A stretch of 64,000 bases of DNA from the NCBI RefSeq assembly GCF_910594985.1, contig NZ_CAJVCE010000004.1, forward strand, positions 382,606-446,605, given 5' to 3'. Position 1 is the stretch's first letter, and each line of letters opens with the position of its first letter. Source of the stretch: Paenibacillus allorhizosphaerae. GTDB lineage: Bacteria; Bacillota; Bacilli; Paenibacillales; NBRC-103111. Positions 34,052-41,331 of this stretch are shown in pieces. Under the pieces are notes generated by a model that worked only from the letters and a program-made list of their open reading frames with translations, was not told the origin of the DNA and did not search any database. Made by a program: the position numbers and the translations under genes.

Positions 34052-34819
34052 CTATGCGAAGATGCGCATGACCTCGGCAAGCACGCCTTCGTATTCGGTA
34101 AAGACAGTGCCGAACTCGATTTCGGGACGCGAGATCAAGATGACATCGATCCCCATCTGCAGCGCCGTTTCCACCTTTTCGTCGACCGCTCCCGTCGTTC
34201 CGCTCTCCTTGGATACCATCACCGTCGTCCGGTATTGGCGGTAAAGCGCCTCGTTCACTTCTCTAGTAAAAGGCCCCTGCATCGCGACGATGTTTTTTTG
34301 CTCGACGCCGAGCTCCTCGCATTTTTCCATATTGTCGCGCCGGGGAAGCATCCGGGCCACGAGCCGGATCTCCGGATCGCCGATCAGATGCCGGGCGAAA
34401 ATATGCAGCGTCTTGCTGCCGGTCGTCAGCATGACAGAGCCTTTGCGCCGCTTCGCCGCAAGCGCCGCTTCCTCATAGCCGGCCACCACCGTCAAGTTTG
34501 GGTGATCGCCGTATACGAGCGAAGCGCGCTCGAACCGGATGTACGGCAGGCCGAGTTCCCGGGCAGCCTGCATCGCATTGCGGTGCGCTTCTTCGGCGAA
34601 CGGATGGCTCGCGTCGACAACCGCGCGAAAGCCGCCTTCCTGCAGCAGCGCCGCCATCTCGCCCGAGGCCAAGCGGCCGGTCCGAACGCGAAGTCCCGCC
34701 TCTTGCAAGCTTTTGGCGGCGCTGTCGGTCACGACCGAGCACAGCAGCTCCCGGCCGCTTTCCGAGAGACGGACGGCCAGTTCCCTTGCATCGCTTGTGC
34801 CGCATAGCATGAAGATCAT
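34052..34819 (-). CDS. cbiJ: Cobalt-precorrin-6A reductase
   Basis: 255 residues from ATG 34819, overlapping cbiX by 4 bp. The N-terminal MIFMLCGTSDARELAVRLSE is the Rossmann loop of CbiJ/CobK. VDASHPFAEEAHRNAMQAAR, VMLTTGSKTLHIFARHL, NIVAMQGPFTREVNEALYRQ and VSKESGTTGAVDEKVE follow in family order. It reduces the C18-C19 double bond of cobalt-precorrin-6A with a pyridine nucleotide. Its short gap to cbiC and coupling with cbiX place it within the operon. Confidence 0.95.
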   Translation of the reverse strand: MIFMLCGTSDARELAVRLSESGRELLCSVVTDSAAKSLQEAGLRVRTGRLASGEMAALLQEGGFRAVVDASHPFAEEAHRNAMQAARELGLPYIRFERASLVYGDHPNLTVVAGYEEAALAAKRRKGSVMLTTGSKTLHIFARHLIGDPEIRLVARMLPRRDNMEKCEELGVEQKNIVAMQGPFTREVNEALYRQYRTTVMVSKESGTTGAVDEKVETALQMGIDVILISRPEIEFGTVFTEYEGVLAEVMRIFA

Positions 34820-35880
34820 CGGGAAACCTTCCCCCTTTGATCATGAAGATGGCCGTCGCGCTCGTGATGGTGCTTGTCTCCGTGTTCGTGATCTTCGTGT
34901 CCATGGTGATGGTCATATGCGTGATCGTCATTGTGGTCATGCCCATGATGATCGTGTTCATGATCGCGAAAGTGATGTCCATGATTATGATGATCGCCGT
35001 CATCGTCGTGGTGATGGCTGTGTCCGTGATCGTGATCATCATGATCATGGTGATGGTGATGCTCCAGATGTGCAGCCGCTTCAAGCCTGTACTTGCAGTT
35101 GTCGCAGTTCATAAACGCCCGGCCGCCCGACGCTTCGGATACCCGGTCAAGCAGCAGCTCAACGAGCTGCGGGTGGAAGCCGAAATAACCGGCCAGCACG
35201 ACCTGAAGCTCCGGGTATTGTGCTGCAAACGCCGCCGTCAGCTCTTCAATTCGTTTGATGAGTACCCCGGTGAACAGAAAATAGGGGAGCACGTAGATCT
35301 TTTTCGCTCCGAGCCTCCGGCAGCGGTCCAACCCGTCCTCGAAGGACGGCTCGGTCACGCCGATGAAGCAGCTTTCCGCCCATTTTACCGGCACCTGCTC
35401 CCAGAGCAACCGGGTCATTTTGCAGAAATCGCTGTTGGCATCGCTGTCGCTGCTTCCTCGGCCGAGAATCAACACCGCCGTTTCCGGATCTCTGCCGCCG
35501 TCCCCGTTCCATCCGGAAAAACCGGCTTCGGCAAGACGCGTTTTCAAAATATCGACGACTTTTTGATGGACGCCGATCGGACGGCCGTACACGAACTCGA
35601 CCTCAGGGTATTTCGTCTTTGCATCATCAATGGCAGCCGGGATATGAATTTTGGCATGTCCCGCCGCAAACAAAATGATCGGTACGAGTACGACCCTCGA
35701 TGCTCCTTGGCCTACGCAGCGGTCGATGCCCTGCATGATATTCGGCGCAGCGAACTCCAAAAAGCAGGTTTCAATGACGTACTCCGGCGCCATCCGGCGA
35801 ACCGTCCCGGCAAATTGCAGCAGTTCTTCATTCCCCTCGGGATCGCGGCTCCCGTGGCCGACTAACAATATCGCTTCCAT
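34816..35880 (-). CDS. cbiX: Sirohydrochlorin cobaltochelatase with His-rich tail (CbiX, long form)
   Basis: 354 residues. Two chelatase-fold halves are visible: residues 1-about 120 (ILLVGHGSRDPEGNEELLQF, with the active-site His, and LVPIILFAAGHAKIHIPAAI) and about 125-245 (VLILGRGSSDSDANSDFCKM, IYVLPYFLFTGVLIKRIEEL). Next comes MNCDNCKYR, the MxCxxC iron-sulfur motif of B. megaterium CbiX. The last 85 or so residues are extremely rich in His and Asp, a likely cobalt-holding segment. The enzyme inserts cobalt into sirohydrochlorin, the first committed step of the anaerobic route. It starts 19 bp after cbiH60. Confidence 0.95.
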   Translation of the reverse strand: MEAILLVGHGSRDPEGNEELLQFAGTVRRMAPEYVIETCFLEFAAPNIMQGIDRCVGQGASRVVLVPIILFAAGHAKIHIPAAIDDAKTKYPEVEFVYGRPIGVHQKVVDILKTRLAEAGFSGWNGDGGRDPETAVLILGRGSSDSDANSDFCKMTRLLWEQVPVKWAESCFIGVTEPSFEDGLDRCRRLGAKKIYVLPYFLFTGVLIKRIEELTAAFAAQYPELQVVLAGYFGFHPQLVELLLDRVSEASGGRAFMNCDNCKYRLEAAAHLEHHHHHDHDDHDHGHSHHHDDDGDHHNHGHHFRDHEHDHHGHDHNDDHAYDHHHGHEDHEHGDKHHHERDGHLHDQRGKVSR

Positions 35881-35898
35881 TTCTCAATCTCCCCCGTA

Positions 35899-37611
35899 TC
35901 AATCGCCGCATACGGCGTTTACTTCCACTTGCGGCGCGTGCTCCCGGTGCTGGAAGCCTCCAACCACGCCTACGCGCTTGAAAAATTTATGGAACCGTTC
36001 GTTCGGATGCCCTTGCTCCGCGTACTGCTTATAAATTCGCTCCACCGCGGGTACGATGTCTTCCGCCGAGATCCCCTCTGCAACGAGCTGCGCCGGGTGC
36101 GCGTTGCGCCCGATCTTTTTGCCGCCGAGAAATAAATCGTACGCGCCGCTCCGGTGCACGATCCCGATATCTTCCAGCACCGCACCGTAGCACGCCATCC
36201 CGCAGCCGTTCACGCCGATCATCAATTCCTTCGGCGCCTTCATCCCGCCCACGAGCACATTCAGCCGCTCGGCAACGGGAATCGCGCTGTCCTTCTCTAG
36301 ATTGCAAAAGTCGCACGCTTTGATTTGCGCGACATCGCCGATCGGGAACACGAGCAGCTTTTCCTGCTTCAGGCGGTTAACCAGCTCGGATGGATCTTCC
36401 GTTTGCACGCGCATGATGATCTGGTGGTTGGGGGTATATTCAAGTTCCCCCGTCTCCCCGGCCATTTCGGCCAAAACGGCCATCTGCCTTGCGCTGAACT
36501 TTTTGTTCGCGATGCCCGGCGAAACGCCCGCTTCGAAGATGGCAACTGGCTTTGTTTTTCTCACGCCAATGCCGCGATCAGCTTCAGCCACACCGCCGTC
36601 CGATACAACGCCCGCCGCCTTCAAAGCGCTGAGCGCCTGCATCGCAAGCGCTGCCGGATGATTCCGTACCTTATCGGCAGATGGCTCGGCAGGGACTGCT
36701 CCACGCGGCCGCCCCGCCGCCGTTTCAGCCTCCGCAAGCTCCTCTTCCTCGCTCTCCCAGTCTTCCGTCCCTTCGGACGCATGCAGCGACCAAGGCTCGG
36801 CTTCCGGACGAAGCCGTTCATGCGGCTTCAGCGGCTGTTCCAGCGAATCGAGCGTATATTTGCGCTGATATCCGCGCGGCGTAATGATTTTGCCGTGATA
36901 TACGAACGTCGCCGAATTGCCGATGATCACCGTCGTCAACATCCCGATGTCATGCTCCAGCATCTTGCCCAGCGTCGTTACAATCACCTGCTCGCGGTCG
37001 CGGTACGCGCTTTTGACGAGGCCCACCGGCGTATCCGGCGCCCGGTATTTCAGCAATATCCGCTGCGTCTCTACAATTTGCCGCGTCCGTCTCCCGCTGC
37101 GCGGATTGTACAGGGCAATGACAAAGTCTGCGGAAGCGGCCGCTTCCACCCGGCGGGCGATCATCTCCCACGGGGTCAAATGATCGCTCAAGCTGATCGT
37201 GCACGCATCGTGCATCACCGGCGCGCCGAGCAGCGAGGCGCACGAATTGATCGCCGAAACACCCGGGATCACTTCCACTTCGACGCCGGTTGACGGATTC
37301 CACTCCTGGCCGATCAACACCTCGTATACTAAACCGGCCATGCCGTACACACCCGCGTCGCCGCTTGAAATAACGGCTACTTTGCGGCCTCTCTCCGCTT
37401 GCCTTACCGCTTCCTGCGCACGGCTCACTTCCTCCGTCATGCCGGTCCGCACAATCTCCTGATCCGTCAACAGCCCGCGGATGAGATCGACGTAAGTGTT
37501 GTATCCGATCACCACTTCGCTTTCTTCGATTGCGGCTCTTGCCCGTTCGGTAATATGCTCGAAGGCGCCAGGGCCGAATCCGATAATGAGCAGCTTCCCT
37601 TTGTCTCCCAT
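35899..37611 (-). CDS. cbiH60: CbiH60-type precorrin-3B C17-methyltransferase fused to a nitrite/sulfite-reductase-like Fe-S domain
   Basis: 570 residues, start ATG 37611 with GAGGTGA upstream (an ATG 10 codons earlier lacks a site). Residues 1-about 245 are the CbiH/CobJ methylase: LLIIGFGPGAFEHITERARA, VVIGYNTYVDLI, VAVISSGDAGVYGMAGLVYE, VIPGVSAINSCASLLGAPVM, FVIALYNPRSGRRTRQIVET. An acidic linker (about 260-320) leads to a domain resembling nitrite/sulfite reductase halves with four cysteines as CDFC and GCGMAC, fit for a 4Fe-4S cluster. This matches the CbiH60 arrangement of B. megaterium, which performs ring contraction. It is the first gene of the corrin operon, about 270 bp after a B12 riboswitch. 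Confidence 0.92.
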   Translation of the reverse strand: MGDKGKLLIIGFGPGAFEHITERARAAIEESEVVIGYNTYVDLIRGLLTDQEIVRTGMTEEVSRAQEAVRQAERGRKVAVISSGDAGVYGMAGLVYEVLIGQEWNPSTGVEVEVIPGVSAINSCASLLGAPVMHDACTISLSDHLTPWEMIARRVEAAASADFVIALYNPRSGRRTRQIVETQRILLKYRAPDTPVGLVKSAYRDREQVIVTTLGKMLEHDIGMLTTVIIGNSATFVYHGKIITPRGYQRKYTLDSLEQPLKPHERLRPEAEPWSLHASEGTEDWESEEEELAEAETAAGRPRGAVPAEPSADKVRNHPAALAMQALSALKAAGVVSDGGVAEADRGIGVRKTKPVAIFEAGVSPGIANKKFSARQMAVLAEMAGETGELEYTPNHQIIMRVQTEDPSELVNRLKQEKLLVFPIGDVAQIKACDFCNLEKDSAIPVAERLNVLVGGMKAPKELMIGVNGCGMACYGAVLEDIGIVHRSGAYDLFLGGKKIGRNAHPAQLVAEGISAEDIVPAVERIYKQYAEQGHPNERFHKFFKRVGVVGGFQHREHAPQVEVNAVCGD

Positions 37612-37723
37612 ACCCTTCACCTCTATCCGTTTCATTGGCAACCAGGATCGTCGGCGCCGCCGTCTTTGTTTCGCGAACGAACAGCGGCGATTTTCAAATT
37701 TTGCCGAAACCGGCTGTAAAACA

Positions 37724-37762
37724 ACAAAAAAAGCATTTCCGACAACATGTGTCAGAAATGCT
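37724..37762 (-). terminator. Leader terminator of the corrin operon (riboswitch expression platform)
   Basis: On the minus strand AGCATTTC.TGACA and TTGTC.GGAAATGCT pair around CATG and are followed by TTTTTTTG. It lies between the riboswitch and cbiH60, about 112 bp before the start codon, so it is the likely B12-controlled attenuator. Confidence 0.85.
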
Positions 37763-37881
37763 CCGCCTGCTAAACAACAAAAATGCGCTTGGAAACCGAG
37801 CGGCGATCAAACCGTCAGCATCCCAAACGAGGGGCACGTTTTCCAACACCACCCTAACTCCCGTAGGTAACAGTGTCTCAA

Positions 37882-38070
37882 ATAGGCAGGTCTCCTGACT
37901 TCGAGCATCCGTTTTTGCGTCTTCCCAGATTTCTCCAGTGACTCGTTGCAAAAACGTTACCGATTTTCCAAAAAAAATCGATACTCTTCACAGTGGCGGG
38001 TCCGTGCCGGCTTAAACCGGTCTTCCCTTTTAAGCCGAATTACATCCCAATGGTTGCAAAGCGGCACCTA
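37882..38070 (-). promoter_or_regulatory. Cobalamin riboswitch controlling the corrin biosynthesis operon
   Basis: Reading the minus strand, the leader has GGACCCGCCACTGTGAAG (the conserved GCCACTG core), ACGGATGCTCGAAGTCAGGA and then GACCTGCC (the B12 box), spanning the usual roughly 190 nucleotides. Adenosylcobalamin binding to such leaders normally favours transcription termination or blocks translation. An intrinsic terminator downstream at 37724-37762 supports transcription control here. Closing-stem complementarity (GTGCCG... near 38065 versus the box end) was read by eye only. Confidence 0.92.
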
Positions 38071-38100
38071 AATGATCGTTTATTCAGTTTTCTACATGTA

Positions 38101-38151
38101 ACTATAGCACTCCATCTGGGTGTTGTCTATTGAAAACCATTTTGGTAGAAT
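38101..38151. promoter_or_regulatory. Overlapping divergent promoters for the corrin and cobalt-transport operons
   Basis: Minus-strand promoter: TAGACA (38124-38129), 17-bp spacer, TATAGT (38101-38106). Plus-strand promoter: TTGTCT (38123-38128), 17-bp spacer, TAGAAT (38146-38151). The -35 hexamers occupy practically the same bases, so RNA polymerase cannot occupy both at once. Each start site lies upstream of a cobalamin riboswitch. Confidence 0.65.
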
Positions 38152-38226
38152 AACGTCGACGCCATGATCCGATAGACTCCGATCCGTATAGGTGGCGCGG
38201 CATAATTCATAATTTCATAGATTCAT

Positions 38227-38395
38227 TAAATGAGGTGCCCTTGTGAAGACAAGGGGTAACAGGGAATCGGGTGCAAATCCCGAGCGGTCCCGCCACTGTA
38301 ACCGGGGAGTTTCTCCCAAGACGTCACTCGATCAGCCGATCGGGGAAGACGGGAGAAAGCGCTGATCCGGGAGCCAGGAGACCTACCTCATTTAC
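38227..38395 (+). promoter_or_regulatory. Cobalamin riboswitch controlling cbiMNQO
   Basis: The plus-strand leader shows AATGAGGTGCC...AAGGGG, AACAGGGAATCGGGTGCAAA, GCGGTCCCGCCACTGTAACC (core), and GGAGCCAGGAGACCTACCTC (B12 box), whose end pairs with TGAGGTGCC at the start as the closing stem. It precedes an intrinsic terminator (38486-38512) and the cobalt transporter operon, a classic target of B12 repression. Confidence 0.95.
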
Positions 38396-38485
38396 GCACC
38401 AACACAACCTTCGCGGAAAGGAAAGGTGTACGAACAGTGAAGCGACGCTTGCCTTTATTTTTGTCGTCCGACGATACGTACCCAT

Positions 38486-38512
38486 AACCAATCCAGACGG
38501 ATTGGTTTTTTT
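38486..38512 (+). terminator. Leader terminator of cbiMNQO (riboswitch expression platform)
   Basis: A perfect 9-bp stem, AACCAATCC / GGATTGGTT, with a 4-base loop runs into TTTTT. It lies 37 bp before the cbiM start codon. A 16-codon reading frame (GTG 38437) ends exactly at the base of the stem. Confidence 0.9.
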
Positions 38513-38548
38513 GTATTACCGTCAATCAAATAAGGAGGGTTAAGGGAC

Positions 38549-39313
38549 ATGAAAGAAAAAAAATGGGGCCGCTCGCTGCTCCTCATTCTAGGATTTACAC
38601 TGTACTTTATCGCCAACGAACCGCAATCGGCCTATGCGATGCACATTATGGAAGGGTTTCTTCCCGTAGGATGGGCCATCTTTTGGTGGGCCGTTTTTGT
38701 GCCTTTTTTCATCCTCGGGCTCCGTGCTCTGTCCAAAATTACGAAAGAAACGCCCGAACTGAAGCTTATGCTCGGGCTCGCCGGCGCCTTTACTTTCGTC
38801 CTGTCGGCGCTCAAAATTCCTTCCGTCACCGGAAGCAGCTCGCATCCGACGGGAACGGGACTCGGAGCCGTCATGTTCGGCCCGCTGCCCATGAGCGTGC
38901 TCGGGTCGATTGTGTTATTGTTCCAAGCCGTACTGCTCGCCCATGGCGGCCTGACGACGCTCGGCGCCAACGCGTTCTCCATGGCGGTAGCCGGGCCGAT
39001 CGTCGGGTATGCTGTCTATAGAACGTTGATGAAATCGACAGGAAAGCAAAAGCTGGCGATTTTTACGGCGGCGGCGCTGGCGGATTTGTCCACGTATGTG
39101 GTCACTTCGGCTCAGCTTGCTTTGGCGTTTCCGGCTGAAAGCGGCGGGATCTTCGCCTCGTTTTCCAAATTTGCAAGCATTTTCGCTTTCACGCAAATTC
39201 CTTTGGCGATCAGCGAAGGACTGCTTACCGTATTGATCTGGAACTGGCTGCAATCGTACAGCTCGCATGAACTGTCGCTGCTGCAGCGAAAAATGAAAGG
39301 GGTTCGGGAATGA
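38549..39313 (+). CDS. cbiM: Cobalt ECF transporter substrate-binding membrane component
   Basis: 254 residues with AAGGAGGG upstream. Residues 1-30 are a cleavable signal ending QSAYA; cleavage would expose [12 protein letters not shown], whose Met1-His2 amino terminus coordinates the metal in CbiM/NikM proteins. Further motifs: [40 protein letters not shown] and [17 protein letters not shown]. About six to seven membrane segments follow. CbiM captures Co2+ and, with CbiN, CbiQ and CbiO, imports it. The gene opens the riboswitch-controlled transport operon and overlaps cbiN by 4 bp. Confidence 0.97.
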   Translation: MKEKKWGRSLLLILGFTLYFIANEPQSAYAMHIMEGFLPVGWAIFWWAVFVPFFILGLRALSKITKETPELKLMLGLAGAFTFVLSALKIPSVTGSSSHPTGTGLGAVMFGPLPMSVLGSIVLLFQAVLLAHGGLTTLGANAFSMAVAGPIVGYAVYRTLMKSTGKQKLAIFTAAALADLSTYVVTSAQLALAFPAESGGIFASFSKFASIFAFTQIPLAISEGLLTVLIWNWLQSYSSHELSLLQRKMKGVRE

Positions 39314-39597
39314 TGACAAACCGTACGAAGAACATCCTAATGCTCGCAGCCGTCATCGTACTGGCTGTGTTTCCCCTGCTCTTTGTGAGCGGCGAATTTG
39401 GGGGCGCAGACGATGCCGCAGAGCAATTGATTACGACACTGCATCCTTCCTATACGCCGTGGTTCTCTTCGCTATATGAGCCGCCAGCCGAAACGGAAAG
39501 CATGCTGTTTGCTCTGCAGGCGGCCTTGGGGGCCGGTTTCATCGGTTATACGGCCGGACTGCTGCGGGGCAAATCTTCCAAATCAAAAACGCCATGA
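39310..39597 (+). CDS. cbiN: Cobalt transporter accessory protein
   Basis: 95 residues with two membrane segments ([19 protein letters not shown] at the N-terminus and [17 protein letters not shown] at the C-terminus) around an outside loop with [20 protein letters not shown] and [19 protein letters not shown], matching CbiN. It works with CbiM in metal loading. ATG overlaps the cbiM stop (ATGA), and its own stop overlaps cbiQ by 4 bp. Confidence 0.95.
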   Translation: MMTNRTKNILMLAAVIVLAVFPLLFVSGEFGGADDAAEQLITTLHPSYTPWFSSLYEPPAETESMLFALQAALGAGFIGYTAGLLRGKSSKSKTP

Positions 39598-40397
39598 TCC
39601 GGCTCATTGACACGCTTTCATACAACAACAAGCTGCGCGCCGTCTCCCCGTTGTGGAAAAGCGGATTTGCAGCCGTCTTATTTACGCTGTCTTATGCTGC
39701 ACATCCCATAGTGCAGATGCTGCTTATCGGCTGGCTGTTCGTTTGGACGGTGGGCTATGCGCGGATTCCGGTCAAATACGTCGCCCTATTGTACGGAGGC
39801 CCTTGCCTGTTCTACGCAGCCAGCTTGCCGTCGCTGCTGATCGAGCTTCGATCCGCCGACAACATATCCGGTATGCCGCCAACGTTCGTTTTGTTTTCAT
39901 TCGCGCATTGGACGGCGTATATTCCCGAGGCACGGCTGTACATGACGGATGATTTGTTCTTGCGCATTGTTGCTTGCGTCTCGTGCTTAACGTTTGTCAT
40001 CGTCACGACCCCTGTCTCCGATCTGTTTCAGGTACTGAAAAAATTGCGTGTTCCGGGCCTCGTGCTTGAAATCATGCTGATCATGCACCGTTTTTTATTT
40101 TTGCTTAACGATACTGCCCACGATTTGTATACGGCGCAGCAAGCCCGCGGAGGCCAGACCGGATTGAGAAGCCGACTGCACGATACGGCGATGCTCGCGG
40201 TCAGGCTGTTCGGCAAAACGATGCAGCGCTACAAAGCGCTATCGTACGGGCTTGTGGCACGCGGATTTACGGATGAAATCCGGATGGCTCCTTACGAAGC
40301 TTCTGCCGTCCCTTTCCGTTACCGCCGGGAAAGCGCAGCCGGCATCCTGTTGTTGTTCGCGCTCGAATGCTGGCTTCGATGGAGGGACATCCGATGA
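39594..40397 (+). CDS. cbiQ: Cobalt ECF transporter T component
   Basis: 267 residues; about five to six membrane segments. The two short coupling motifs that bind the ATPase are present as QQARGGQTGLRSRL and GLVARGFTDEI (Ala-Arg-Gly type). The N-terminus IDTLSYNNKLRAVSPLWKSG is typical of CbiQ/EcfT. It links CbiM/N to the ATPase CbiO. It overlaps cbiN and cbiO by 4 bp each, so the whole transporter is made as one coupled unit. Confidence 0.95.
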   Translation: MIRLIDTLSYNNKLRAVSPLWKSGFAAVLFTLSYAAHPIVQMLLIGWLFVWTVGYARIPVKYVALLYGGPCLFYAASLPSLLIELRSADNISGMPPTFVLFSFAHWTAYIPEARLYMTDDLFLRIVACVSCLTFVIVTTPVSDLFQVLKKLRVPGLVLEIMLIMHRFLFLLNDTAHDLYTAQQARGGQTGLRSRLHDTAMLAVRLFGKTMQRYKALSYGLVARGFTDEIRMAPYEASAVPFRYRRESAAGILLLFALECWLRWRDIR

Positions 40398-41245
40398 ATC
40401 CGATAAATTCTGCGTATTCTATAATGGAGGCGAAAGGGGTTAGCTTCGGTTATCCCGGAACCGACAAGAAAGCCTTGCGCGAACTCAACCTCTGCCTGCC
40501 AAAGGGCAAGAAAACGGCCATCTGCGGCCATAACGGCTCCGGCAAATCGACCTTTTTTCTTCACGCCATCGGCATACACCGTCCCTCATCCGGACAAATG
40601 CTGTGGAGAGGCTCGGCATTGTCTTATCGGCCGAATGATTTGAAAACGCTGCGGCAGCAGATCGGACTTGTATTTCAAGATCCGGAGCAGCAGCTCATTT
40701 TGAACACGCCGTATGAAGACGTAACGTTCGGTTTGCGCAATGCCGGAATGTCCGAGCCGAACATTCGCCTTCGTGCCGGTAACACGCTGGATGCGATGGG
40801 ACTGGCTTCCGTCGCGGATACCCCGATTCATCATCTAAGCCTTGGATTAAAAAAACGCGTCGCCTTGGCCGGCGTCCTTGCGCTTGAGCCCGAGCTGCTG
40901 CTGCTGGACGAGCCGACCGCTTACTTGGACCGGGCGTCCGAACGGCAATTGGTCGACGAGCTGAACCGGATTCACGCGAGCGGCGTCACCGTCGCGATGG
41001 CTACTCATGATATGAACCTTGCCTATGCGTGGGCCGATTGGATTCTTGTCATGGAACAAGGACAATGCGTCATGCAGGGCACGCCGCAGCAGGTGTTCGA
41101 GGATCGGGACGCCATTGTCTCGCTTGGGCTGGAGCTGCCCATGCTGCTGGAACTATGGTATGCGCTTCCCGAATTTCTGCGAGAGGGAACTCCTCCGCGC
41201 AGCGTGGAACACTTTAAACAGTTGGTCAAAAAACCGATACGCTGA
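40394..41245 (+). CDS. cbiO: Cobalt ECF transporter ATPase
   Basis: 283 residues from ATG 40394 (GGAGGGACATCCG upstream, ATGA overlap with cbiQ). Walker A GHNGSGKST, Q-loop LVFQDPEQQLILNTPYEDVT, Walker B LLLLDEPTA and H-loop ATHDM are intact. The ABC signature reads LSLGLKKRVALA where family members usually have LSxGQKKR, so the usual Gln is Leu. It powers cobalt uptake by ATP hydrolysis. The operon ends here, with a strong terminator shared with the converging glycosidase gene. Confidence 0.95.
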   Translation: MNPINSAYSIMEAKGVSFGYPGTDKKALRELNLCLPKGKKTAICGHNGSGKSTFFLHAIGIHRPSSGQMLWRGSALSYRPNDLKTLRQQIGLVFQDPEQQLILNTPYEDVTFGLRNAGMSEPNIRLRAGNTLDAMGLASVADTPIHHLSLGLKKRVALAGVLALEPELLLLDEPTAYLDRASERQLVDELNRIHASGVTVAMATHDMNLAYAWADWILVMEQGQCVMQGTPQQVFEDRDAIVSLGLELPMLLELWYALPEFLREGTPPRSVEHFKQLVKKPIR

Positions 41246-41251
41246 TCCAGC

Positions 41252-41302
41252 AAAAAAACAAGACCGATATGACCCGAAGTAGGGGGCCGGTCTTGTTTTT
41301 TT
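41252..41302. terminator. Bidirectional terminator between cbiO and the GH43 gene
   Basis: AAAAAAACAAGACCG and CGGTCTTGTTTTTTT form a 15-bp A/T-flanked stem around a 20-base loop between converging stops at 41245 and 41332. Confidence 0.88.
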
Positions 41303-41331
41303 CGGGATGTCAACGGCTAACGCGTCGTTTG

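Noticed and set aside
34850..35060. Simple-sequence tract that resembles a microsatellite or CRISPR-like repeat
   Set aside because: It is the His/Asp codon run of cbiX, irregular and in frame, with no spacer structure.
34837..35865. Plus-strand frame predicting a strongly hydrophobic protein of Val/Met/Ile repeats
   Set aside because: It is only the complement of the His/Asp codons of the cbiX tail; the hydrophobicity is a coding artefact.
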